Shown one piece after another: positions 46,737 to 58,538 of a stretch of DNA of 64,000 nucleotides; position 1 is the first letter of the stretch, and every line of letters begins with the position of its first letter. Origin of the DNA: Atkinsonella hypoxylon (taxonomy: Eukaryota > Ascomycota > Sordariomycetes > Hypocreales > Clavicipitaceae); assembly GCA_000729835.1 (NCBI GenBank), contig JFHB01000088.1, positions 1 to 64,000 on the forward strand, given 5' to 3'. A program made the translations under genes and the position numbers. The notes beneath the pieces were generated by a model. That model did no database searches. It saw nothing but the letters and a program-made list of their open reading frames with translations, and was not told the DNA's origin.

Positions 46737-48151
46737 TTAATACCCCAATTATAGCCTATAAGGGACTTAATCTACTATTATCAGTACTAAATAAAATATC
46801 TTACTTAGTAATTTAGTGTAGAATATTTTGTAAAGGCTACTTAGGTACCTAGGTGCTAATGGTCACTTTAAGTCACGCGGCCGAGCGAGGGGGGGTTGTG
46901 GGTTAAAGATACCGCGTTGGAGCCAGTCCGGCCTGTGAGCGATAATATCTCTGCGACGTGACTAACTATTGAAGGACATGTGTTGGGACCTATCTTTGTA
47001 GTTAGTCCAAGCGCACTAGGATAGACTAACTTTAGTACTTCCGATACCGCCACCACTTGGGTGGGTCCTTATTCCAGAAACCCACAGCCCGGTCAGATCA
47101 GGTGGCCTTAATGGTCGTGTATTTCTTCACGCGCGTGAACTCCCTCTCGTCCCTGGTCCACCCTGTTAAACTGTTTACGGTTACTTCCGATACATATCGG
47201 AAGCAGGAGGATCTTTCCACCAGATTATGAGGATGCTATTATGCTATCACTACGAAACATGGCCAATCAAATTCTTCGATACCAACGTTGTTATTCTCAT
47301 TTCGAAGCGAGCAATGTGTAGCACCAGCTGACAGTACATATCTAGGTACATAGCATAGCGCCTTGGCCACATTATTCGTAAAGTTGCTGTGGGTCTCGGA
47401 GTCTCACCCCAGTAACACGAAACAGGAGTAACCCACAATTTCCACCCACAAAGAAGGACATCTGGAACAGACAACAGACCAGACGATTCAAAATGCACGG
47501 CGACTCAGACGTCAATCAGTCCATCATCCTTTTCAAGAGATTCTTCACAACGGAGCCTTCACCGCCAAGTACGAGCAGACTTCCTCGTGCTAGAATGCCC
47601 CAGTTCCCTCAGCTTGCCTCTTCTGTCCTAACACCCAGCCGTCTTTTGCCGTCTGGTCAGTGCCTGTGCCTTCCTCCCACGCCCAACAGGGGCGCTGTGG
47701 TCCCCCTGGAGCCATTTCGGCGTTAAGATGAACTGGTGGCTAAGCTGGCGTCGTCTGGCTTGGACTCGCGTGCACAGTGTCCCTTTCTGGGACGTGCATA
47801 AAGTTCCGCTACTGCATGTCCCTTTCAATAATGTTGTCATTTACATTTATGCCAAGAACGAGTAGCCTTTCTGCGCCGCCAGCCCATCTCGAGCAGGCGT
47901 GGGCCGTCTCAGACATTTGATTGCATTTGAACTTAAATATCTCCCAACATTCCCACTACGCTTCACACACAGCTGTTTGTTTGTCTCACGTGCATCCGTA
48001 ACCGCGCCTTGCATCAATTCGACAACGACAAGTCGATGACTACTTTGATTCAACCTCGAGTGTACCACGAGCACGACGCCCAAACCCAGCCCTCCCGCCA
48101 GAGGTCTCACGCGGCTAACTCCTTTTCGATGAGGACCAACGCTGGCCCGTA

Positions 48152-51028
48152 ATGTATACGCCTTTGGTTTCGTTCTTGTTTGCCGTCTTTTTCATATGCG
48201 TTACTGCGACAAAGACGTTACACCTCATTCTCAACGCACATGCCTTTCCAACCGCAATCTTCATCTTTTGCCTCCCGGCTTTTCTCGTTACCGACATAAT
48301 CATAATCAGCATTTTTTGGGTCTTATCACGCCGAAAAAATGGCATTATTGCTTTTCTCGGGTTCACCCTGAGCTGCCTAATCTGGTGAGTCGATATAGCA
48401 ACTTCAGCCCAACTCGCGTCAATCTCACTCTCACTGCGCTGATTGACACCATACTTTTATTCGGAAAAGGCTGACCTGTGTCCCTTTTTTTTTTTTTTTT
48501 CTTGCTTCTGTAGTCTTCTTACGCTTGGAGCCGCCTCTTCACAGCTTGGATTCTTCTACCAAACGGGAGGCGAGCTTGACTGGGGGGATGCGACCAAGTT
48601 CGCTCTCAGCGAAGAGGGACGAAAAGTTTTGCTTAGTGAAGGCGCGACACCTCTGTCATTCGCATGCACCATTATCGTTTTCTCCTGGATTATAAAATTC
48701 CAACTATACAATCTAGTTAGCAGTGCCTTAGCTGCTGGCGTGGCTCACTTACGGGCAGGTACGTGATTGTGGGAAAACTTCTCGATCGCATTGCCAGATA
48801 CCCGTGGTCTACTGACATTGTTACTAGCGGCCCGATGGACTGCGACCAAGGTTTGTATCAAAAGTTATCACAAGGTTGAGACCGAATCATCCCTATTGCC
48901 AACTCAGGAACACCATTCCGACTCGGACACTGACTGCGACTCCGATTCCGATTTCGACGATCTTGATAACTCAGTTACGGACCAAGGTAGCACAGAAAAA
49001 TATGCCAGGCGCTTCATGAGATGTCCCCGTCTTGTTCCACTAGGTTTCACTCTAGTAGTCGTGCTCGGCTTGCTCTTCATTGCTACACTATTCGATCCTG
49101 ATCGACCGTTCCACCGTATGTTCACTACACTGCCTCTACCCCTGCTTGCTATTTTCGCCCCGAAGCCTGTGGAATGCACGTCGAGCTCGTGGCCTTTACC
49201 AAAACTCATTAGCAAAGTAAAATGGGAAACCCCCAAGGGAAACTTCAAGGGCTGGGCGCCTGGTACTGCCAATAAGATTGTTCAGGCGTATAGAGACCGA
49301 GTGCCGGATTGGTTGCCGACACAAGTCCCAAATGGGTTTTCTCGCTGGACTCGATATATAAATGAAAGCGATGAGCAGGCACACTTGCAGAAAGGCGCAG
49401 ATGCACACGGCTATGGCTGCCCTGATCCATTGGTTGCGGAACCATACTACAACCCCGCTAATGATCCAATGAAGATCACTAATCTGGATAATGCAGTTTT
49501 GGAGCCGTTACAAAGAGTCTTTGAAGAGCGATCTGTGAAAATCAAGCACATTGCCCTGATCCTGATGGAGAGCATGCGCGAGGAGCTCTTTCCCCTGCGT
49601 CAGGGCTCGCGTTTCCACGATCTGATCATGAAATCTCACGATGAGCTTGATTACGATGACATCAACGAATTACTTTCACATATCTCACCTATTAGCGAGC
49701 GCATCACTGGTCTAGACGGCAAATGGACGAGTCAAAACGGCACGACCTTTGGCCCGAAGCATCTCGAATGGAATGACAAGACCGAAGAAGGATTCGGTGG
49801 AATCAACATCAATGGTGCCCTCACGACAAGCAGTGTTTCAACCAAGAGTCTGGCCACCGCCCATTGTGGCACGTGGCCAATCCCAGTAGATATGTTTGAG
49901 GAAGCAGAAACAGAAAGCTACCAACCCTGCCTGCCTGAAATTCTGGAACTTTTCAATAGAATGAAGACGAATGAGTCGACGGATGACTTCCATGAGCAAC
50001 AATGGTATCCCGCTTTCTTCCAAGCTGTCACGGATAGCTTTGACCGACAAAACAAGTTCGATGGCAAGATCGGCTTCAAACAAATCGTCAACAAAGATCG
50101 CATCAAGCAAGATGCCCATAATGATCCCGACTTGGAAGAAATCAACTACTTCGGTTTCCCCGAAACAGCGCTTAAGACTTATATCACGGACTACATTATT
50201 AATGTCACATCGAATAAACAACGCATGTTCTTGTCTCACTTCACTAGCACAACCCATCACCCCTGGGCAACTCCAAAATGGTTCAACTCAAGCAAGTACA
50301 TGGGCTCGGCGCATGGACTAATGAAGACGCACCAAGATCTTAACCGTTACCTCAATACGGTACGATTCAATGACGCGTGGATTGGTCAACTCATGCAGAT
50401 ATTTGACGATCAAGGTATTTCCAACGAAACTCTCGTTATTTTCGTTGGAGATCATGGTCAAGCTTTCAAGGAAGATTTTAGCAAAACCGGCACCTACAAG
50501 AACCCACATATCAGCAATCACCGTGTGCCGATCACACTCCGACACCCCCAGCTTCCACGTGTGCAGCATCAAGTCAACGCCACGTCCCTTAGCATTTTAC
50601 CTACTGTCCTTGATCTTCTTGTGAATACCGACTCACTGAATAAAAAGGATGCGGCGGTTGCAGCGGATCTAGTGTATGATTATGAGGGCCAATCACTTAT
50701 TCGTACTTTCAAAACTACGCACAAGGGACGACGGGCATGGAATTACAGCCTTGTCAATCCAGGGGGGCGGATGCTTACCATCACGTCATCCGACACTCCA
50801 TGGAGGCTGGTTCTTCCATTGGACAAGAAGACTGAATACATTTTCTCCGACCTCGGCAGTGACCCTATGGAGTTAAATCGCGTGCTAAAGGGGTCGATTA
50901 GTAGTCTGGCTTCTACGGTTAGACGTAGATTTAACGATGAAGCTGCTGAATGGCTGCTCGAGGCAGAGAAAATCGGGCTCTGGTGGGCTTCAGAGCGTAA
51001 ACGATTATGGAAGTATAAACCTTCGTAG
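48152..51028 (+). CDS. Membrane-anchored sulfatase/alkaline-phosphatase-fold protein
   Basis: Large polytopic membrane protein with a C-terminal sulfatase-type (alkaline phosphatase superfamily) domain, as found in many filamentous fungi; the substrate is unknown. Three exons: 48,152-48,384; 48,514-48,758; 48,828-51,028 (about 892 aa). The first ~170 residues carry hydrophobic helices. An acidic Asp/Ser run follows at about 190-206, then another helix and a long luminal or extracellular domain. A segment resembling the sulfatase N-terminal strand (Ile-Leu-Met-Glu-Ser-Met-Arg-Glu-Glu) and a metal-binding Val-Gly-Asp-His-Gly site at about 50,445-50,460 are visible. Intron 1 contains an 18-base T-run. 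It stands alone, transcribed away from the cluster, with no obvious link to it. Confidence 0.85.
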
Positions 51029-52199
51029 GACTTCGATCGGGCCTCTATTTTCCTTCCTTTGTGCTGGTCTCATGTATTCTTTCTGGGTGGCTGTGCTTCG
51101 ATGAGCATCTTTTTGGTTATACTTTGGAAAGGGTTATTGGGAGAAAACGACAGAGGCGCTCTGGAGTCTGAGAATTGTACATTGTCAACAATGGTGGTGA
51201 CAAAGTCCGCTACCGGGTCGAAGACATTAGAACTCGGCTGGGATCGGCAAATCATCGTTGTATATAGACCAACAATCCATATATTTTTGTGGCACAATCC
51301 GAAAGCTTCTATCGCATGCATCTGTAACGATTTTACCCTGGAGAATACAATAGTTACGATTTGCAGCACTAATTAGCACAGAATAATATACACAAAACGG
51401 AGTTTTGATTGTAGTATCATTGTTAGTTGCTAGGTTGAATCTCGATTAAATATATGATTATCGTTCCCTCTATTTTAGCAAGATAAATTTATATGTCAAT
51501 TTGTACAGATTATGCCTAACTTATTTGTTGCCTTCGTCTCGCTCTTCGATACCCATTCTCCTACATAGCAGCCAGTATTTTCTTGGTATCTTTCTCCACT
51601 GAGATTATAACCGCGAACTGAAAAGTTTTAGTTAGCCATGCCAATCTTGACGCATCTGCTACATGAATGATATTAAGTACTTATAACTTGGATACTACAT
51701 TCGCCCTATTGGCCTAATAAACCACGAATATAGGACACAAAGGCACGTGACTCCAGGACACCTATATAGTCAGAAACAAGCATCAGATAGTTAGATTCAT
51801 CATCATCAATCGTCCACATTACAACTGATATTAACCAGTAGTACCGATAGGGACCTGAATCACGAGCATTTACGCCCTCTTTAACGTCACGTCGAATCCG
51901 ACTGCTCCACGGAAGGATTCACCCACTACAAGACCGCATCCGGTCCGTAACACCGACCCTATAAGGGAGCACGTATCGTGTGACAGCTGATGAGGCCCAG
52001 TTCTATTATGAGCGGCCCGCCAGTTAAGCTACTGTCGCTGGGGCTGAATAGCTGAAAGAGTCAACTACTTATCTTTTACAAGCCGTTGCTTACCCGATGG
52101 TATTGAATATATGAACAAAGAGTTTGGTCAAGGTACCGGTATCTTACTCCTTTTGTGATCAGCGGCTCAAGCGAGTCAAATCCTCACCGTGACACCAAA
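51029..52199. other. 1.2 kb gap with no recognisable gene
   Basis: Downstream flank of the sulfatase-domain gene. The overlapping frames at 51,059-51,376 have no recognisable product. Around 51,750-51,950 a GTCACG- and CCGTAACA-containing stretch resembles the end of a retroelement LTR, but I find no second copy in the window. Confidence 0.45.
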
Positions 52200-53934
52200 A
52201 TGACGAGCGGAACGGGCTATCACAAGGACACTGACACACACACACGGAGGGCATCGACAAGCCCGCAAACACACAAAGGCGCTTTTGGCCTGTTGCCATT
52301 TGCGGCATGGCATGTCGATTACCTGGAGGAGCCCACTCACCCTCGGAGCTGTAGTCCTTTCTTAAAGCCGGCCAGGACGCCCGCGTCCTGTGCCGTCCTC
52401 CCGCTACAACATCTCCGCCTACCATTCAGCGGACATGAAGCCCGGCAGCGTCATTGCTCAACAAGGGTACTTTCTCGATTCTACCAACGACCTGGCCGCC
52501 CTGAACACGTCGTTCTTCATGCCGCGCAGTGAGGTTGGGACACTTGACCTCCAACAGCGCTTGCTTCTCGAAGTCGGCCGTGAGGCCCTCGATGGTTCCG
52601 GTGAGGCGGGCTGAAGGGGTTCAAATATCGGCGTGTATGTTGGCAACTACGGCCAGGACTGGTACAATGTCTCGGTCCGTGACACACAGGCTCAAGGCGT
52701 CTACAGAATCCTCGACCCACACGACTTCATGGTCTCCAATCGCCTGTCCCACGAGCTCAGCATGCGAGGCCCCAGTATGACGCTACGGACAGCATGCTCT
52801 GCTTCTCTCATCGGTTTCAATGAGGCATGCAAAGCTGTGGCCCGTGGAGACTGCAGATCCGCCATCGTTGGCAGCAGTATCATCATTATGACCCCGTACT
52901 TGACCGCCGCAAAGTCGGAGCAAGGCGTTCTCAGTCCCGATAGCTCATGCAACACCTTTTCAGCCAACGCGAACGGCTACGTGCACGGCGAAGGCATCAT
53001 CACCGTCTACCTAAAGCCCTTGGCAGACGCGATTCAGGACGGCAACCCTGTCAACCATAATAGCTACACACCGACGGTTTCACAAGCCAGCCCTCGAGCG
53101 CAAGAAGCGCTGATCCGACAAGCATACCGGAATGCTGGCATCACCGAAATTGTCAGAACATGCTTCTTCGAGTGCCGCAGAACTGGAACAAGAGCTGGTG
53201 ACCCCATTGAAACGGCAGCCGTGTCAGCCTGCTTCGGCATCTCTCGACAAGGCACTGCAAGAGCTCGGCCCGCTAGCTCTATCATGGACCATTGACGAAG
53301 AGCTCCGCAAACCAACACGAAAGAGTCGTGTCGATGAAGCAGAGTTGTCTCAGCCATTGTGCACAGCCCTGCAGATCGCCTTGGTAGATACTTACGCTTC
53401 GGTTGGGATCCGCCCAGCCGCTGTGTTTGGCCACTCCAGCGGCGAAATTTCTGCCGCATATGCCGCTGGCAGCCTCGCAGCCCGCGAGGCTATCATTGTT
53501 GCTTTCCTGTGTGGACTAATAATTACGCGGCAGCGTCGTAAGGGTGCCGTGGGAGCTTTGGGTATGAGTTGGGAGGCTGCCAAGAAGCATCTCGTCCCGG
53601 GCGTGGTGCTCGCCTGTGACAACGCGCCAAATAGTGTAAAAATATCAGGAGATGCTGATGCCGTAGAAGAGGCCGTCAACAGGATCAAGGAATCCGGCTC
53701 CGGAGTCCTGGCCACCGTGCTCAAGGTGGAAAAAGCTCACCACTCACCACATATGGCAGTTTCGGGGCTAAGTACTTGGCGAGCATGACTGACGCCGGCG
53801 TTATAGGCAACGCGCACACTCTTCCATTCTTCTCAACAAGCGTGTCAGGAAAGCTTTTGGCCCATGCCCCTGCTGCGAAGAGTGGATCTATGTTTGGATC
53901 CAAATTGTTCCCAGCAGACCAACTTGGATGCTGA
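52200..53934 (+). pseudogene. Polyketide synthase relic (ketosynthase and acyltransferase pieces), disabled
   Basis: Remnant of a type I highly reducing-like PKS. Ketosynthase N-terminal residues (Gly-Met-Ala-Cys-Arg-Leu-Pro-Gly-Gly) appear near 52,310-52,340. The active-site region Thr-Ala-Cys-Ser-Ala-Ser lies near 52,790-52,810, followed by Gly-Tyr-Val-His-Gly-Glu-Gly. The acyltransferase Gly-His-Ser-Ser-Gly-Glu is near 53,430-53,450. Breaks: an in-frame TAG at 52,352-52,354, a frame change near 52,390, an in-frame TGA at 52,612-52,614, a frame change at about 53,200-53,260 and another near 53,760. The Cys-His-Gly-Thr-Gly motif reads Cys-Arg-Arg-Thr-Gly, losing its catalytic His. The end of KS and the KS-AT linker are missing, and there is no DH, ER, KR or ACP. 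It is not functional and is not needed for the indole-diterpene pathway. Confidence 0.85.
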
Positions 53935-55376
53935 ATGCTCACGCGATAAATGACGAGATCAAGATCCATGCATCTACATGTTTTGACCGGACTCTGCGCC
54001 GGTATAAGAAAGAGCTATGCCATGGGGTCCGACAGACAGGGAGCTCTCCAGTTTCGATACTATATTCTTGCAGAGCTACGAAGACTGAACGGATGAAGAT
54101 CTGGGTGCAGTTCCTCCTCCGCGTAACGTGATCGCCAAGAAGATAGATCAGCTGCGAAAGTGACAGAAAACAAAGACGATAACAAAAGGCTAGCCGTCAT
54201 AAATGCTCATTCCCAATGGCACGATGGGCGTTCTGCGATTGAGATGGCGTTTATACATGATCATAGATCTGTTGTGCGGGTCAATACGGAGTACACTAAT
54301 ATGCCAACAGTCTGCGACCACCCAACATCGCGCGACCGATATAACCACAACATTTTTATCCATGTACACAGTTTTATATATAAATTTATATATGTTAGAA
54401 TGTAGCTAAGAACAACGGCCTTTGCTATCGTGTATACCATTCTTGTACCTAAAATACGGCTTGCGGCTGGCGCGAAAAAATGACACTATTAAGCCCGCAA
54501 TTTAGTTTGATAGGATTAAATTCTACACATTTTGAATACATCATTTAAATTCGCACGCGAAGATCTCTCTAGATAATTTAAGCGAGAATCTTAAGTCTAT
54601 GCCAACCTTTTTTTTTTTTTTTTTCTGGGCAAGCATCCTATTGTTACGATACACAGCTAGATCTGACCTCGTCTTGCAACACGTGACCAGCTATTGTAGA
54701 TATAAGGCCATCTTTAGTACAGACAAAGTCGGATTCACATTAATCTTATATATACAAAATATATAGTTACTATTTGCTGCGTTCTTACTCTTATGCCCTT
54801 TCTATAAACTTATCGAATTCGACCTAAGTTGGTACGAATCCACCTATTACGTCCCTAGATCTAGCACGTAATACCTGTCTCCTGGGGTATCGGTTTAGCA
54901 TAATAAAATAGTCAATATATTAAGTTTTTTTAGTAGCTAGCTACTACCTATATTGAGGCTCCCTTCTTACTGACGTTGTATACAACTCTTCGTATTGAGT
55001 TCGTTCGTTAGCTAGTTTTGCAGTGCAGGTAGGCAGCGGTTGGGACTTAGATTGCAGTCTTGTGGCGTATCTTACGAGGGAAGTTGATATGCCGCGACCC
55101 GGTTGGCCCGCCCCTCTTGCTTACTGTTGGGCTATAAATAAGGTATGGGCAATCTACTAGGGCTAGCTTAGCATAAATCCTTAGGGAAGAGTTGTAGGCC
55201 TTAGTATTACGTGTTAAGTCACTGTACTTTATTGCTTTGTCTCAGCGTCTTGTGCTTCAGCATTTTATTAAGTAGCACCGCTGGCACAAAAACTCGACAC
55301 GTCATTTGAGGATGTCAGATATGAAAATATTTCGAATCAGATGCGAAGCGCGCGACGCGACAACTGAAGAAGCCAT
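53935..55376. other. 1.4 kb gap with no recognisable gene
   Basis: Mostly AT-rich, with a 19-base T-run at about 54,608 and short frames without recognisable products. A TATATA-containing stretch lies at 54,370-54,400. No repeat match elsewhere in the window was noticed. Confidence 0.45.
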
Positions 55377-56707
55377 CTATAAAATTTCCCTCAGCCATGC
55401 CTTTACCTTTTTACCCTGTTGTGTCTCTGTCTTGTCGCCGACATATAAGTTGTACACTGGTGCGACATGGCCTTCCCTTGGCCCTATGAATAGTTCGACG
55501 TTTGGAAGAGCAGCCTAAGCGAAAAGTCAAAACTCTGTATTAGTTCCTGGGCAAGTACACATAAGGCAAGAGAGGCCAAGCGAGGAGGGAAGAGGAGGGA
55601 GGAGGAAGAAGGCCGGGTGTCATTGTTTACCTTAAGCTTTTCTGCCAAATCCACAATAGCGGGCAGCATAATCTCGTTGCCTCCTCCACAGATCAAAATG
55701 TGTTTGACCTGGAAAGCCTCAAGCCAGCTTTGCGGCGCGGTAGAAGCACTTGTGAAGTAATCTTTATCAGCTCCTCCAAGATAAGCGCTCGACCAGGGTT
55801 TATCAACCTCGGGAGTGATTATATCACCTCCTGAGTATATCTCACGGTCACTGTGATCTTCTCCTATGAGTGTCCATGGAGCGATTCCGATTGCTCCGGC
55901 GAGAGGCTCGCTTAACTTCAGCTCCGGAATAGACGGATGTGTATGAGCTATGTGGGAGAGAATCCCCATGACAAGATTCCCACCAGCCGAATCACCGCCA
56001 AGCAGGACCTGTGAAGGAGCCCGGCCAGTCTGCTTTAGGATATATCGCAGCGCCTCTATAGCCTGGATAAGTTGGGTAGGATATACTGCTCCCGGTGCGA
56101 GGGTGTAGGTTAGCACAAACACAGCAAGGTCCTTGCCTGACTCGTTGGAAGAAGTGACCAAGCTGTCGAGAAACGTGAAGTGCCCATGGTTTGCGGGCAG
56201 ACAAAAGCCACCACCTGCGCTTATATCAGTCTTAACCTCTCTGAAATAGGCTATTGTAGGGGGGAAACAGAAACAAAGGTCACAGACCGTGATACCAAAT
56301 AAGCACGTTTTTCGCATTCTTGCTGCCTAGCCAGTGCCCTTGTGCGCCGTTGCCCAGGTCCACCGTCTCAGGCGTGATTTTGGCTGACCGCGCATACCTC
56401 TTGTATACAACATTTGTCAAAGGCGAGATTAGTCTGCATTAAGTTAGATGATACTGATTGGAAATCGCACAATTTTGCCCATGTGGTTGAATTGGCTGGC
56501 TCACTGCAGTTGCACGGGCGACAGACGAGTCGTGGCCTTTCGGATAATTGCACAGGCGATGTGAAGATGAAGGGTGGGAGGATCTCTTTGGCTCCTGAAA
56601 TAGCCAGTCAGTGCCGAGAGTATGCCAACAGCAACAATGGATGCTAGAGCGGGCACGATATCGAGTATGCCCAGTATGGTAAGCTTAGCCGTCGCTGGTG
56701 TCTGCAT
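55377..56707 (-). CDS. Alpha/beta hydrolase (hormone-sensitive-lipase-like esterase)
   Basis: Serine hydrolase of the HSL/arylacetamide-deacetylase-like group; substrate unknown. Four exons: 56,707-56,505; 56,433-56,288; 56,214-55,631; 55,514-55,377 (356 aa). An N-terminal hydrophobic segment (~10-35) suggests a membrane anchor. The oxyanion motif His-Gly-Gly-Gly-Phe (~116-120) is completed by splicing. The nucleophile elbow Gly-Asp-Ser-Ala-Gly-Gly has Ser near 191. The likely catalytic His lies in the last exon in Glu-Gly-His-Val-Ala-Pro (~327), so the last exon is required. It faces away from the MFS gene and has no visible link to the cluster. Confidence 0.85.
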
Positions 56708-58538
56708 CCTGCCTGATTCCTGTTTGCGAGAACTTGACTGAACTAGCTTGGTTACACAACGGTTCCGTATGAGAGGTAATCATCACAGGAAGCAGCCTCA
56801 GGCAGCTAGCTTTCACCGTATTGATGACATCTGATGGCCTCGGATGCGGAACACAAGGTCTGGCCGGCTCCGCGCTCCCCTGGATCCCCTCCCCCTCTCA
56901 TGGAGTGATTTCACGCATTTTGTGCCGTTGTTTTGCCGCACCACAACCTCTAGCGCTCTTTACGGTAGTATCAAAAGCTTTCTTTAACAGTCACGTGGTA
57001 TGGCTCTCCACGCCTCGCAGCATGCCACACCTTAGTAGTTACTGTAGGCCATCAGAGTATAACATTAAGTCCCTTGGACTCTTAAGTAAATCAAGGCGCA
57101 GAGTCTGGCCAACGGTGAGAGCAATGGTCAAGATGACGGACTTCATTGTCAAGATTGTGAGCTATGAGATGTTCAAGGAGGAAGAAGAGCTGATATTGGA
57201 TTGCTTATACAGCCAAGCCAAGTGGTCTGATTTGAGCTAGACTAAGGATCTCGGTGCCCTATTTATCGGTTCAAGGTATTTCACATAGAGTCGACTTATT
57301 ATCCATACGCCTCGGGTTAGGGAAGGTAAACTTTCCCTGGCCATGGAAAATCGTTGTTTTACACTCTGCAATTGCGAAGTTCCTAGTCAACGACGACATG
57401 CCAATGCCTTTGGCTATGGCGTGAGACATAGCATCCCGAAGATGCGGGTGATAAACCAGCTACCTGGTGGCCGGCCTGGCGTACTGGAACGCGGCTTGAG
57501 CTTTCGGGTATGATATTCCTACAAATGTCCGTTGGCGGTAACTTTAAAACTCTCCGGGACTCGGCGACTGCCTCTTAGTTGACTCGATGCCGCACTATGA
57601 GTATCTGAGAGGGTGCTCATGTGTTGTTAGGACGTCTTTGACGCGAAGCATGCCCTTGCGTACTCGCGGCACTTGTCTTGGGCGAGTCGCTAGCCCCTAT
57701 TCGGTTAGTTATTCCAGGACATAGAAAAATGGAGGACCAGTGTAAACAGGGAACGACAAATGGAAAAACGAAGAGCTACCCCGCATGCTATGCTATGCAA
57801 TGCTACTTCACCGACCGAATGAGACTCGGAAATTCTGCTGCCTAGCGGTCTCGCAAGCACGTTCCGCTTGGAGGTCCACAGGATTCGTTCCGTGTCGGTG
57901 ATAGTTAGCATTGCGCTAGTTTGATAGCCAGCGTCAAGCAGTTATTGTTACTTCACTTGCACGCAGGGATCGATTTGATCCGACCCTCAGCGCCAACCTT
58001 GGAGTGGGCAGCGAGGTTTCGATTGGATTGAATACCTACTTCGTAAGTATGCAACAACGGACTGTTGAATGGATAATAGCAACTAAACTTGAATACTCTA
58101 ATATGCAGCAACGGACTTTTGATATGGTTAAATTGAACACCCAGGATCCAACAGAGATACTATTCGTTTCCTGATCATGCCGCAAGAAGGGATATACAGT
58201 CCCTCCCCCCCCTGGGGACTGCGGCTTCAGGTTGCTGGAAATGGGTGAGCCGGCTCGAAACGTTATTGGTCAGCCGTTCCTATTGTATTGCTCCAGCTTG
58301 GCTTTGTTCGAGATTATTGTCAGCGATGCATGCAGCCACATGCGCAAAGTGGCGTTATTCGCAATGGGCATTCAAGGCCCTTCGAGTTTGCTCTCATAAA
58401 TCCTGTGCCGCGCATTCGGTCGATTCCATCTTTTTCTCGCCCTCTGAACTCCTCATGGTGCAGTCCAGAAGTATTTCCGCTCTGCGCAAAGTGTAAAGGC
58501 CAAACTTGTAATTGTACACGACAGAAGACAAAACCATC
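56708..58538. other. 1.8 kb divergent intergenic region
   Basis: Separates the hydrolase (-) and the MFS transporter (+), whose starts face apart. The frame at 56,824-57,240 could encode ~138 aa but shows no recognisable domain; I do not call it. A CCTCCCCCCCCCTGGGG run lies near 58,202-58,217. Confidence 0.45.

Larger units (their letters stand above)
44979..48151. other. 3.2 kb gap right of the cluster, with one solo LTR
   Basis: No convincing gene is seen. It holds a tandem repeat at 46,134-46,162 (three copies of an AAAAGGGAGGC-like unit) and the solo LTR at 46,550-46,736. The region 47,200-48,151 is GC-normal and probably includes the promoter and 5' leader of the sulfatase-domain gene. 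The short frames there (47,493-47,726, 47,847-48,110) look non-coding. Confidence 0.5.

Noticed and set aside
48759..48797. A 39 bp intron in the sulfatase-domain gene
   Set aside because: It is in phase, but it is shorter than usual fungal introns. The next acceptor (intron 48,759-48,827) is also in phase and has a good branch site, so I used that.
51750..51960. Possible LTR end downstream of the sulfatase-domain gene
   Set aside because: Only a suggestive CCGTAACA end; no second copy or target duplication in the window.
56821..57240. Open frame of about 139 codons between the hydrolase and the MFS gene
   Set aside because: No recognisable domain, a TTG at the frame start and basic, low-information composition; it lies in a divergent promoter region.
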